64,000 nt of DNA from Prostheceraeus crozeri (Eukaryota > Platyhelminthes > Polycladida > Euryleptidae), in NCBI GenBank assembly GCA_907163375.1, contig CAJQUW010015335.1:67001-131000 (forward strand), written 5' to 3'. Both the position numbers and the translations under genes were made by a program. Shown here piece by piece: positions 1 to 9,765 of this stretch. Under the pieces are notes generated by a model. That model saw only the letters and a program-made list of their open reading frames with translations, made no database searches and was not told the DNA's origin. Position 1 is the stretch's first letter; each line of letters starts with the position of its first letter.

Positions 1-294
1 TTAAAGAATCTATACACTTACAGAAAAATTAGAAAGTCCAGCCCAAGGAAGTGAATAATGTCCCCCAAGCCTCGCTTCGACCAGAGAATAGAAATCGGAC
101 CCACGCAAATATTCATTTGACTTTAGTAAGAAACGAGGGAGAACTCAGAATCCCATTGTTTTTAAGCAACAATTGAATTGGTTCACGTATAATGTAGATT
201 TGGATGATGAATAAATGTAGTGATCAATCTCCTATTTTTGTGACTATGGGAAGTGTCAGAACTAAGTAAGGACATCTATCCTAACACAGCAATC

Positions 295-567
295 ATGCAA
301 CGTGGAGGTATTTATCGCGGAAGTCGTCGTCAAAAAGGGGGAATTTACCGTGGGAGTCGCAGACAAAAGGGTGGAATCTACCGCGGGAGTCATAAACAAA
401 GAGGAGGTATCCTCCCATTTTTACTCCCCCTCGTCCCTGCACTTATTGCCGCAGGGAAAGCTGCAGCGTTGGGAGCAGCGGGTGCAGCCGGTGCCGCAGG
501 CGTAAGTGCTTTAGCGAATAAAATATCAGGAGGAGGAAAACGTCGAAGGAGACATCATCATCGCTAA
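295..567 (+). CDS. Adenovirus pX (mu)-like core protein, unit 1
   Basis: Ninety residues from an ATG lying 34 nt after ACTAAG. The N-terminus has three GGIYRGS-type repeats rich in Arg and Lys. A hydrophobic Ala/Gly/Leu stretch beginning RGGILPFLLPLVP follows, and the end is KRRRRHHHR. The RGGILP-hydrophobic pattern closely matches the C-terminal part of adenovirus pre-mu (pX), a DNA-condensing core peptide matured by the viral protease. I infer a core or membrane-active role in the virion. An upstream GTG would add 14 residues, but the ATG is preferred. Element B has a counterpart at 41,339-41,704. Confidence 0.75.
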   Translation: MQRGGIYRGSRRQKGGIYRGSRRQKGGIYRGSHKQRGGILPFLLPLVPALIAAGKAAALGAAGAAGAAGVSALANKISGGGKRRRRHHHR

Positions 568-597
568 ACCAATCATGTTGTACACCACCCTAGGGAC

Positions 598-608
598 GGG
601 TATATAAG
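598..608 (+). promoter_or_regulatory. TATA box before exonuclease-like gene (unit 1)
   Basis: GGGTATATAAG lies about 40 nt before the ATG at 640. A CCAAT (about 569-573) sits just 5' of it, at the end of the pX-like gene. The same arrangement recurs in every unit, so each repeat carries its own RNA polymerase II-like promoter. Confidence 0.6.
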
Positions 609-639
609 TCGAGAAACACAAGGTGAGATTCATTTCACG

Positions 640-1634
640 ATGCGTCGGATTCAGCACTTGGGCGAGCTCATGCAAGGTTCTTATACCATTACATTTGATC
701 ATCCTAAAGTAAAACAATGGTGGGTGGAGCAGAAGAAGCCGGTGCGCAATTTCATCGTATTTGATACGGAAGGAGATCCCATGCAGGAAGTTGCTGCCAT
801 TTGGTGTCATTATACACCCAGAGACGATAAACCGACTGGATATGTGACCATTACATCGCACTTCCATGACTTTATCAAACATGAAACATCAGGGTGTGAT
901 GTTTTTGCGACTCAACTTATTCATGGTCTCAACCCACGTGTGATTGGGAAATGTGGTGCAGAAGAGAGTGTGATTGTTCACCGTTTTAATTGCTGGGTCC
1001 ATGAAATGACACGCGAGTATGGAGACGCGGAACTGATTGTAGGGAATGGATTATCAGAGATGGAAAGAGCTTGGTTGAAAAGCATAAATCTCTTGGAAAA
1101 AGTGACCATGGATAGTATTTCTCTCCCCGAATGGTCTCAACGCATTGACTCTCATTGGAATATATTCTCCTCATGTATGCGGGATAGTGAAGTGTATAGA
1201 CTTGGCTACAAGGAACATATGCGTCGCGGATGTCACTGGATGAATCATTCCCAGTATGAAGGAAAGAAGCGTACCGTTGAACCCTGTTGCATTTACGCCG
1301 AGGGAAAGCACTTACAGAAACGCAAGCTGCCAAGGTACAGTATGGGTACCACTGTGCGCTGTCAGATGTGGTCGAGATTCTTCTTCATTATTGCTTTGAA
1401 CTACACTATCGACTTTATGTGCTGTATTTAAATTATGATTCCTGTGAAGCTGCATGGGCCTGGACCAAGATTGATCACATCACTGTGATGCATGAATCAA
1501 CCACGGTGGACAATGGACAACTCCACAAGTCTTACATTGTTCATTATTGTAACTTCAGTGACTATGCCGAACATCGTACCTTGTGCAAGAATAATGCACG
1601 TTGTGAAATAACTCAAGAAAGTGCATCTCTATAA
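640..1634 (+). pseudogene. DEDDh (DnaQ-like) exonuclease-like gene, unit 1
   Basis: Motif I is FDTEG inside IVFDTEGDPMQEVAAIW, the D-x-E of DEDD 3'-5' exonucleases. A candidate motif II surrounds VGNGLSEMERAW, and motif III is YGYHCALSD, the H-x4-D of DEDDh enzymes. Element B carries a homologue at 39,936-40,466 with DCEGEP and YGYHCSLYD. The open frame is not continuous here; about one break, and all four units show something similar, so a family-specific expression mechanism cannot be excluded. A role in replication proofreading or nucleic-acid processing is inferred from fold motifs only. Confidence 0.55.
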
Positions 1635-1988
1635 TAAAATGTTATTCCAATGACCTGTTATTTTTGATAATCATTGACTTGGGAATGATAGCACTTGTCA
1701 ATTTTATGAACCAGTTTTCAACATTAAAAATAATGCTAACTTGTACAAGTTATGATTCCTATCTCTAATCATTAAAAATAATTCTAACGTGTACATTTTA
1801 TGATCGATTTCCAATCTTAAATTCAATCTTTAACATTTATTTTAACTTCTATTCTATCATGATATGACCTATAACCCATTACTATCAACAGAATAAAAAT
1901 AATCATAGCTTACCATGTATGTTTATTGCATGGAGGATTGAAATAAAGAAATTAAAGAATGGATACACATACAGACATATGTTACAAA
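1635..1988. other. AT-rich noncoding end of repeat unit
   Basis: No coding potential. It holds AATAAAA just after the exonuclease frame, which can serve as a polyadenylation signal, and several ATTAAAAATAAT-like short repeats. Equivalent tracts occupy 3592-3945, 5549-5903 and 7540-7832. Confidence 0.6.
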
Positions 1989-2020
1989 TTAAAGAATCTA
2001 TACACTTACAGAAAAATTAG

Positions 2021-2203
2021 AAAGTCCAGCCCAAGGAAGTGAATAATGTCCCCCAAGCCTCGCTTCGACCAGAGAATAGAAATCGTGACCCACGCAAATA
2101 TTCATTTGACTTTAGTAAGAAACGAGGGAGACCTCTGAAACCCATTGTTTTTAAGAACCAATTGAATTGGTTCACGTATAGTGTAGATTTGGATGATGAA
2201 TAA
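2021..2203 (+). CDS. Small AT-hook ORF (unit 2; related in units 1, 3, 4)
   Basis: A 60-codon open frame lacks an in-frame ATG and begins just after a TTAG, so it may be the last exon of a spliced gene; this is inference. It contains KKRGRPLKP, the core of an AT-hook, a minor-groove binding motif, followed by an acidic tail (VDLDDE). The same frame is open at 3978-4160 (unit 3) and 5936-6118 (unit 4), and a related version lies at about 33-214 (unit 1). It sits about 80 nt upstream of the pX-like gene. A DNA-binding role is only suggested by the motif; it could also be a non-functional remnant. Confidence 0.35.
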   Translation, partial: KVQPKEVNNVPQASLRPENRNRDPRKYSFDFSKKRGRPLKPIVFKNQLNWFTYSVDLDDE

Positions 2204-2283
2204 ATGTAGTGATCAATCTCCTATTTTTGTGACTATGGGAAGTGTCAGAACTAAGTAAAGACATCTATCCTAACACAGCAATC

Positions 2284-2523
2284 ATGCAACGTGGAGGTAT
2301 TTATCGCGGAAGTCGTCGTCAAAAAGGGGGAATCTACCGCGGGAGTCATAAACAAAGAGGAGGTATCCTCCCATTTTTACTCCCCCTCGTCCCTGCACTT
2401 ATTGCCGCAGGGAAAGCTGCAGCGTTGGGAGCAGCGGGTGCAGCCGGTGCCGCAGGCGTAAGTGCTTTAGCGAATAAAATATCAGGAGGAGGAAAACGTC
2501 GAAGGAGACGTCATCATCGCTAA
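2284..2523 (+). CDS. pX (mu)-like core protein, unit 2
   Basis: Same protein as in unit 1 but with two GGIYRGS repeats instead of three, giving 79 residues; the tail reads KRRRRRHHR. ACTAAG lies 34 nt upstream of the ATG. Confidence 0.75.
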   Translation: MQRGGIYRGSRRQKGGIYRGSHKQRGGILPFLLPLVPALIAAGKAAALGAAGAAGAAGVSALANKISGGGKRRRRRHHR

Positions 2524-2595
2524 ACCAATCATGTTGTACACCACCCTAGGGACGGGTATATAAGTCGAGAAACACAAGGTGAGATTCATTTCACG

Positions 2596-3591
2596 ATGCG
2601 TCGGATTCAGCACTTGGGCGAGCTCATGCAAGGTTCTTATACCATTACATTTGATCATCCTAAAGTAAAACAATGGTGGGTGGAGCAGAAGAAGCCGGTG
2701 CGCAATTTCATCGTATTTGATACGGAAGGAGATCCCATGCAGGAAGTTGCTGCCATTTGGTGTCATTATACACCCAGAGACGATAAACCGACTGGATATG
2801 TGACCATTACATCGCACTTCCATGACTTTATCAAACATGAAACATCAGGGTGTGATGTTTTTGCGACTCAACTTATTCATGGTCTCAACCCACGTGTGAT
2901 TGGGAAATGTGGTGCAGAAGAGAGTGTGATTGTTCACCGTTTTAATTGCTGGGTCCATGAAATGACACGCGAGTATGGAGACGCGGAACTGATTGTAGGG
3001 AATGGATTATCAGAGATGGAAAGAGCTTGGTTGAAAAGCATAAATCTCTTGGAAAAAGTGACCATGGATAGTATTTCTCTCCCCGAATGGTCTCAACGCA
3101 TTGACTCTCATTGGAATATATTCTCCTCATGTATGCGGGATAGTGAAGTGTATAGACTTGGCTACAAGGAACATATGCGTCGCGGATGTCACTGGATGAA
3201 TCATTCCCAGTATGAAGGGAAAGAAGCGTACCGTTGAACCCTGTTGCATTTACGCCGAGGGAAAGCACTTACAGAAACGCAAGCTGCCAAGGTACAGTAT
3301 GGGTACCACTGTGCGCTGTCAGATGTGGTCGAGATTCTTCTTCATTATTGCTTTGAACTACACTATCGACTTTATGTGCTGTATTTAAATTATGATTCCT
3401 GTGAAGCTGCATGGGCCTGGACCAAGATTGATCACATCACTGTGATGCATGAATCAACCACGGTGGACAATGGACAACTCCACAAGTCTTACATTGTTCA
3501 TTATTGTAACTTCAGTGACTATGCCGAACATCGTACCTTGTGCAAGAATAATGCACGTTGTGAAATAACTCAAGAAAGTGCATCTCTATAA
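2596..3591 (+). pseudogene. DEDDh exonuclease-like gene, unit 2
   Basis: Near-identical to the unit 1 copy with the same motif I and III residues. The frame is interrupted about once, in common with units 3 and 4. Confidence 0.55.
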
Positions 3592-4240
3592 TAAAATGTT
3601 ATTCCAATGACCTGTTATTTTTGATAATCATTGACTTGGGAATGATAGCACTTGTCAATTTTATGAACCAGTTTTCAACATTAAAAATAATGCTAACTTG
3701 TACAAGTTATGATTCCTATCTCTAATCATTAAAAATAATTCTAACGTGTACATTTTATGATCGATTTCCAATCTTAAATTCAATCTTTAACATTTATTTT
3801 AACTTCTATTCTATCATGATATGACCTATAACCCATTACTATCAACAGAATAAAAATAATCATAGCTTACCATGTATGTTTATTGCATGGAGGATTGAAA
3901 TAAAGAAATTAAAGAATGGATACACATACAGACATATGTTACAAATTAAAGAATCTATACACTTACAGAAAAATTAGAAAGTCCAGCCCAAGGAAGTGAA
4001 TAATGTCCCCCAAGCCTCGCTTCGACCAGAGAATAGAAATCGGGACCCACGCAAATATTCATTTGACTTTAGTAAGAAACGAGGGAGACCTCTGAAACCC
4101 ATTGTTTTTAAGAACCAATTGAATTGGTTCACGTATAATGTAGATTTGGATGATGAATAAATGTAGTGATCAATCTCCTATTTTTGTGACTATGGGAAGT
4201 GTCAGAACTAAGTAAGGACATCTATCCTAACACAGCAATC

Positions 4241-4480
4241 ATGCAACGTGGAGGTATTTATCGCGGAAGTCGTCGTCAAAAAGGGGGAATCTACCGCGGG
4301 AGTCGTAAACAAAGAGGAGGTATCCTCCCATTTTTACTCCCCCTCGTCCCTGCACTTATTGCCGCAGGGAAAGCTGCAGCGTTGGGAGCAGCGGGTGCAG
4401 CCGGTGCCGCAGGCGTAAGTGCTTTGGCGAATAAAATATCAGGAGGAGGAAAACGTCGAAGGAGACGTCATCATCGCTAA
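4241..4480 (+). CDS. pX (mu)-like core protein, unit 3
   Basis: Seventy-nine residues with two GGIYRGS repeats; the second repeat ends RKQ where the other units have HKQ. The same upstream ACTAAG spacing holds. Confidence 0.75.
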   Translation: MQRGGIYRGSRRQKGGIYRGSRKQRGGILPFLLPLVPALIAAGKAAALGAAGAAGAAGVSALANKISGGGKRRRRRHHR

Positions 4481-4552
4481 ACCAATCATGTTGTACACCA
4501 CCCTAGGGACGGGTATATAAGTCGAGAAACACAAGGTGAGATTCATTTCACG

Positions 4553-5548
4553 ATGCGTCGGATTCAGCACTTGGGCGAGCTCATGCAAGGTTCTTATACC
4601 ATTACATTTGATCATCCTAAAGTAAAACAATGGTGGGTGGAGCAGAAGAAGCCGGTGCGCAATTTCATCGTATTTGATACGGAAGGAGATCCCATGCAGG
4701 AAGTTGCTGCCATTTGGTGTCATTATACACCCAGAGACGATAAACCGACTGGATATGTGACCATTACATCGCACTTCCATGACTTTATCAAACATGAAAC
4801 ATCAGGGTGTGATGTTTTTGCGACTCAACTTATTCATGGTCTCAACCCACGTGTGATTGGGAAATGTGGTGCAGAAGAGAGTGTGATTGTTCACCGTTTT
4901 AATTGCTGGGTCCATGAAATGACACGCGAGTATGGAGACGCGGAACTGATTGTAGGGAATGGATTATCAGAGATGGAAAGAGCTTGGTTGAAAAGCATAA
5001 ATCTCTTGGAAAAAGTGACCATGGATAGTATTTCTCTCCCCGAATGGTCTCAACGCATTGACTCTCATTGGAATATATTCTCCTCATGTATGCGGGATAG
5101 TGAAGTGTATAGACTTGGCTACAAGGAACATATGCGTCGCGGATGTCACTGGATGAATCATTCCCAGTATGAAGGGAAAGAAGCGTACCGTTGAACCCTG
5201 TTGCATTTACGCCGAGGGAAAGCACTTACAGAAACGCAAGCTGCCAAGGTACAGTATGGGTACCACTGTGCACTGTCAGATGTGGTCGAGATTCTTCTTC
5301 ATTATTGCTTTGAACTACACTATCGACTTTATGTGCTGTATTTAAATTATGATTCCTGTGAAGCTGCATGGGCCTGGACCAAGATTGATCACATCACTGT
5401 GATGCATGAATCAACCACGGTGGACAATGGACAACTCCACAAGTCTTACATTGTTCATTATTGTAACTTCAGTGACTATGCCGAACATCGTACCTTGTGC
5501 AAGAATAATGCACGTTGTGAAATAACTCAAGAAAGTGCATCTCTATAA
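4553..5548 (+). pseudogene. DEDDh exonuclease-like gene, unit 3
   Basis: Near-identical to the unit 2 copy, including the TATA box about 40 nt upstream; about one break. Confidence 0.55.
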
Positions 5549-6198
5549 TAAAATGTTATTCCAATGACCTGTTATTTTTGATAATCATTGACTTGGGAAT
5601 GATAGCACTTGTCAATTTTATGAACCAGTTTTCAACATTAAAAAATAATGCTAACTTGTACAAGTTATGATTCCTATCTCTAATCATTAAAAATAATTCT
5701 AACGTGTACATTTTATGATCGATTTCCAATCTTAAATTCAATCTTTAACATTTATTTTAACTTCTATTCTATCATGATATGACCTATAACCCATTACTAT
5801 CAACAGAATAAAAATAATCATAGCTTACCATGTATGTTTATTGCATGGAGGATTGAAATAAAGAAATTAAAGAATGGATACACATACAGACATATGTTAC
5901 AAATTAAAGAATCTATACACTTACAGAAAAATTAGAAAGTCCAGCCCAAGGAAGTGAATAATGTCCCCCAAGCCTCGCTTCGACCAGAGAATAGAAATCG
6001 TGACCCACGCAAATATTCATTTGACTTTAGTAAGAAACGAGGGAGACCTCTGAAACCCATTGTTTTTAAGAACCAATTGAATTGGTTCACGTATAGTGTA
6101 GATTTGGATGATGAATAAATGTAGTGATCAATCTCCTATTTTTGTGACTATGGGAAGTGTCAGAACTAAGTAAGGACATCTATCCTAACACAGCAATC

Positions 6199-6471
6199 AT
6201 GCAACGTGGAGGTATTTATCGCGGAAGTCGTCGTCAAAAAGGGGGAATTTACCGTGGGAGTCGCAGACAAAAGGGTGGAATCTACCGCGGGAGTCATAAA
6301 CAAAGAGGAGGTATCCTCCCATTTTTACTCCCCCTCGTCCCTGCACTTATTGCCGCAGGGAAAGCTGCAGCGTTGGGAGCAGCGGGTGCAGCCGGTGCCG
6401 CAGGCGTAAGTGCTTTAGCGAATAAAATATCAGGAGGAGGAAAACGTCGAAGGAGACATCATCATCGCTAA
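6199..6471 (+). CDS. pX (mu)-like core protein, unit 4
   Basis: Ninety residues with three GGIYRGS repeats and the KRRRRHHHR tail, as in unit 1. The outer two units thus share one allele form and the inner two the shorter form. Confidence 0.75.
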   Translation: MQRGGIYRGSRRQKGGIYRGSRRQKGGIYRGSHKQRGGILPFLLPLVPALIAAGKAAALGAAGAAGAAGVSALANKISGGGKRRRRHHHR

Positions 6472-6543
6472 ACCAATCATGTTGTACACCACCCTAGGGA
6501 CGGGTATATAAGTCGAGAAACACAAGGTGAGATTCATTTCACG

Positions 6544-7539
6544 ATGCGTCGGATTCAGCACTTGGGCGAGCTCATGCAAGGTTCTTATACCATTACATTT
6601 GATCATCCTAAAGTAAAACAATGGTGGGTGGAGCAGAAGAAGCCGGTGCGCAATTTCATCGTATTTGATACGGAAGGAGATCCCATGCAGGAAGTTGCTG
6701 CCATTTGGTGTCATTATACACCCAGAGACGATAAACCGACTGGATATGTGACCATTACATCGCACTTCCATGACTTTATCAAACATGAAACATCAGGGTG
6801 TGATGTTTTTGCGACTCAACTTATTCATGGTCTCAACCCACGTGTGATTGGGAAATGTGGTGCAGAAGAGAGTGTGATTGTTCACCGTTTTAATTGCTGG
6901 GTCCATGAAATGACACGCGAGTATGGAGACGCGGAACTGATTGTAGGGAATGGATTATCAGAGATGGAAAGAGCTTGGTTGAAAAGCATAAATCTCTTGG
7001 AAAAAGTGACCATGGATAGTATTTCTCTCCCCGAATGGTCTCAACGCATTGACTCTCATTGGAATATATTCTCCTCATGTATGCGGGATAGTGAAGTGTA
7101 TAGACTTGGCTACAAGGAACATATGCGTCGCGGATGTCACTGGATGAATCATTCCCAGTATGAAGGGAAAGAAGCGTACCGTTGAACCCTGTTGCATTTA
7201 CGCCGAGGGAAAACACTTACAGAAACGCAAGTTGCCAAGGTACAGTATGGGTACCACTGTGCGCTGTCAGATGTGGTCGAGATTCTTCTTCATTATTGCT
7301 TTGAACTACACTATCGACTTTATGTGCTGTATTTAAATTATGATTCCTGTGAAGCTGCATGGGCCTGGACCAAGATTGATCACATCACTGTGATGCATGA
7401 ATCAACCACGGTGGACAATGGACAACTCCACAAGTCTTACATTGTTCATTATTGTAACTTCAGTGACTATGCCGAACATCGTACCTTGTGCAAGAATAAT
7501 GCACGTTGTGAAATAACTCAAGAAAGTGCATCTCTATAA
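6544..7539 (+). pseudogene. DEDDh exonuclease-like gene, unit 4
   Basis: Same organisation as units 2 and 3, about one break. A few substitutions (for example in the region encoding RRGKTLTETQV) distinguish this copy, so it is not a perfect replica. Confidence 0.55.
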
Positions 7540-7878
7540 TAAAATGTTATTCCAATGACCTGTTATTTTTGATAATCATTGACTTGGGAATGATAGCACT
7601 TGTCAATTTTATGAACCAGTTTTCAACATTAAAAATAATGCTAACTTGTAAAAGTTATGATTCCTATCTCTAATCATTAAAAATAATTCTAACGTGTACA
7701 TTTTATGATCGATTTCCAATCTTAAATTCAATCTTTAACATTTATTTTAACTTCTATTCTATCATGATATGACCTATAACCCATTACTATCAACAGAATA
7801 AAATAGTCATAGCTTACCATGTATGTTTATTGAGTACATGTATCAAAAATATGAAGTAGAAGAAGAAAGATACACAAG

Positions 7879-8403
7879 TTAAAACACCCAATCGTCAACA
7901 AAGTCTACATGATCCGAAAATGCAATCGCTTCATCAATGTTCTCCAATTCAGTGCGATGATTGGATCTACTGCTTAAGTCGGTAAAAGGTGTACGGGAAG
8001 GCTTACGGAAAGGTTGATGAAAAAGGTCCAGTTCGGGATAGCCAGCTGCAGTCGGTGGGATATTCTCCTTAATTGAGTCAAATGCCCGATATATATCAAT
8101 CAGACTTGGTGGTTCGGGATCTGTTGACAAGGTAGGTGACGGTGGTATGGGAAATGACTCATCGATGGTGGGTGGCGTCGGAGGTAGGGTATACGGTCCG
8201 TCCAGATCGGGAATGGAACCCCAGTGGGATGGGAGATCCGTTGGGAAATCGTCTTCTGAATCAGCTGCTAATGAAGGTAGTGGGCTGGCTGGTGAGGAAG
8301 GTAGCGGACTTGGACTTCCTGGGGTCGGTGGTGGAGTGTCTGGGATCACAATCGCCTCTTCTTCTAACGCGTTCCGAACCCTTAATCCGCTGAGATCGAC
8401 CAT
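7879..8403 (-). CDS. Pro-rich acidic disordered protein, unknown
   Basis: A 174-residue open frame divergent from the gene at 8641. It is rich in Pro, Ser, Asp and Glu, with PPPTPGSPSPLP and similar runs. Near the N-terminus AIVIPDTPP resembles a SUMO-interacting motif (hydrophobic core followed by acidic and Ser/Thr residues); this is suggestive only. No LxCxE or other known viral regulator signature was found. Composition fits an intrinsically disordered regulatory or adaptor protein. The divergent position, between the tandem array and the late genes, would suit an early gene. Function unknown. Confidence 0.55.
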   Translation of the reverse strand: MVDLSGLRVRNALEEEAIVIPDTPPPTPGSPSPLPSSPASPLPSLAADSEDDFPTDLPSHWGSIPDLDGPYTLPPTPPTIDESFPIPPSPTLSTDPEPPSLIDIYRAFDSIKENIPPTAAGYPELDLFHQPFRKPSRTPFTDLSSRSNHRTELENIDEAIAFSDHVDFVDDWVF

Positions 8404-8459
8404 CCTCTTGTATGTTCACGAGTGTTATGAAGGCGGAACATTTTCAACTTGGCTTTATA

Positions 8460-8610
8460 GTTTTGCAAATGCTCCATCCCCTGCTCCGAGCATTAGACGT
8501 GCCCCATTCCATGCTCAGAGCACAGAACGGAGCAATGGGTGTGCCCCATTCCATATCGGAGCACAGAACGGAGCATGTCATATCGAAGCACCTATCGATT
8601 GGAGAACTAG
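8460..8610. promoter_or_regulatory. Divergent intergenic region with GCTCCG/GAGCAC repeats
   Basis: Between the leftward gene starting at 8403 and the rightward gene at 8641 there are repeated words: GCTCCG, GAGCAC, CAGAACGGAGCA (twice) and GTGCCCCATTCCAT (twice). The same GAGCAC/GCTCCG words recur at the promoters near 12,140 and 28,850, so they may be shared control sites of this element. ACTAGGTAA at 8606 lies 35 nt before the ATG at 8641. Confidence 0.45.
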
Positions 8611-8640
8611 GTAAAATAGAGAAACGTTCAAGACACATAC

Positions 8641-9039
8641 ATGATGGAAGACTTTCACGTGTACACCTATCCAAATCAGCTCATTATTTACCCGAAAACG
8701 ACATGTCAACCGCACGCGATGTTGGAGAAAGTGATTCCCTATGTGAAGGAGAAGATCAAAGTGAAGCCTGAATGTGAACTCTCCATGGATACATTCACGA
8801 TTTATAAATACAAAAGAAATGGTTCTCCACCATTGATGGGTGCCAGTGAACGTTATTTTGAAAGTGACGTCGAAGAAATGGATGACTATTTAACCTCACT
8901 GAAGAACGTATGGGACTATGAATTTATGGACAGTGATAACAAAGAGATTCTTGGTGTCTATTGTATAACGTTTAATTTTGAATATATCTCTGTTGGATGG
9001 ACATCAGAAGAAGAAGAATATGTAAGCGATACAGACTAA
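8641..9039 (+). CDS. Small acidic protein, unknown
   Basis: A 132-residue frame starting MMEDFHVYTYPNQLIIYPKT, with a strongly acidic C-terminus (TSEEEEYVSDTD). No recognisable domain, signal peptide or membrane segment. An A-type motif (ACTAGG) 35 nt upstream supports the start. It is followed by AATAAAG (about 9044), a possible polyadenylation signal. No clear equivalent was seen in element B. Confidence 0.55.
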   Translation: MMEDFHVYTYPNQLIIYPKTTCQPHAMLEKVIPYVKEKIKVKPECELSMDTFTIYKYKRNGSPPLMGASERYFESDVEEMDDYLTSLKNVWDYEFMDSDNKEILGVYCITFNFEYISVGWTSEEEEYVSDTD

Positions 9040-9232
9040 GTATGAATAAAGAAAATGTCGTTGTATGAATCATGTTGCTTTTCCATATTATAAGCATTCT
9101 GCTATTGGGGTGGATAGATTTGGAAAAACATGCTACTTGTACTCCTTTTTCTTCTGAGAGAGATTGTACGCATACTCACCGCGATGAGTAATTATTTAAG
9201 TTATAGATCCTCACGATCTCTCAAATAATATC

Positions 9233-9370
9233 ATGTTACTCCTGCCCTATTATCGAAAAAGACGACATCACCCTATTCGGACAAGACACTCTCGAAAAAG
9301 ACGACCACGTGGAAGATGGACATCACGCCCACAGACAGTTCGACCACTCCTTCGCACCAAGCGCGGATGA
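9233..9370 (+). CDS. Arg-rich mini-protein (45 aa)
   Basis: A short frame beginning MLLLPYYRKRRHHPIR and ending RTKRG, with about one residue in three basic. TTTAAG lies 38 nt upstream, matching the start-associated motif of this element, and the ORF overlaps the next gene in another frame. The composition resembles small DNA-condensing virion peptides such as adenovirus mu or VII. That role is inference, and the ORF could be spurious. Confidence 0.4.
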   Translation: MLLLPYYRKRRHHPIRTRHSRKRRPRGRWTSRPQTVRPLLRTKRG

Positions 9371-9765
9371 AGATCCTTATTGATTTTTGGTTCGATGAAC
9401 GCATCCGAGGCAATGATATCCCCACATTAGAAGAGTTTACCGACACGTCCACCGTATATTTGAATCAATTGGTACTGAATGACCGCTATTCCATCGTGGG
9501 ACGTGTGTATTTACTCATGGCTATTTTTGAGGATGATGTTTTGTATGAGGAAACACTATGGAGCTTTATGAATGAGAAACATTTGAACTATTTACAAGAG
9601 CTGTATCATAAACGTGTGATTTCAGCATTAAGTCTTATTTATATCAAAGAGACATTGAATCGTATCTGTGCTCATTTCAGTGTTTTGTTTCAATGGCCAA
9701 CGAATGTATTTAAGCATGCACATGATCACACAACAAAAATCAACCATGAAGGGAGGAGCGCGTGA
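9316..9765 (+). CDS. Unknown helical protein
   Basis: A 149-residue frame, MDITPTDSSTTPSHQAR at the start, then a mostly helical-looking sequence rich in Leu, Ile, Tyr and Glu. No motif recognised and no signal peptide. It overlaps the preceding Arg-rich ORF and the next gene by about 20 nt. Such close packing is typical of these elements. Function unknown. Confidence 0.5.
   Translation: MDITPTDSSTTPSHQARMKILIDFWFDERIRGNDIPTLEEFTDTSTVYLNQLVLNDRYSIVGRVYLLMAIFEDDVLYEETLWSFMNEKHLNYLQELYHKRVISALSLIYIKETLNRICAHFSVLFQWPTNVFKHAHDHTTKINHEGRSA

Larger units (their letters stand above)
1..7832 (+). repeat. Four direct tandem units of about 1.96 kb
   Basis: Units run 1-1988, 1989-3945, 3946-5903 and 5904-7832; the last lacks roughly the final 58 bp. 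Most of the length differences come from a 33-bp minisatellite inside the pX-like gene. Units are near-identical by eye. Each junction carries two diverged copies of a short motif (TTAAAGAAT-N2-ATACAC), which could have seeded unequal exchange. Every unit holds, in order, an AT-hook ORF, a pX-like gene, a CCAAT/TATA promoter, an exonuclease-like gene and about 350-400 bp of AT-rich noncoding sequence. The array starts exactly at the window edge, so more units may lie upstream. Confidence 0.95.

Noticed and set aside
986-1333. Minus-strand ORFs of 108-118 aa in each tandem unit
   Set aside because: They lie opposite the exonuclease-like gene, show no motif and have the composition of antisense frames.
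1-7832. CRISPR array or satellite DNA
   Set aside because: The repeats are 1.96 kb long and coding; no short repeat-spacer structure exists anywhere in the window.
8444-8674. 76-aa minus-strand ORF between the divergent genes
   Set aside because: It consists of translated promoter repeats (GCTCCG/CCATTCC words) and overlaps the start of the 8641 gene.
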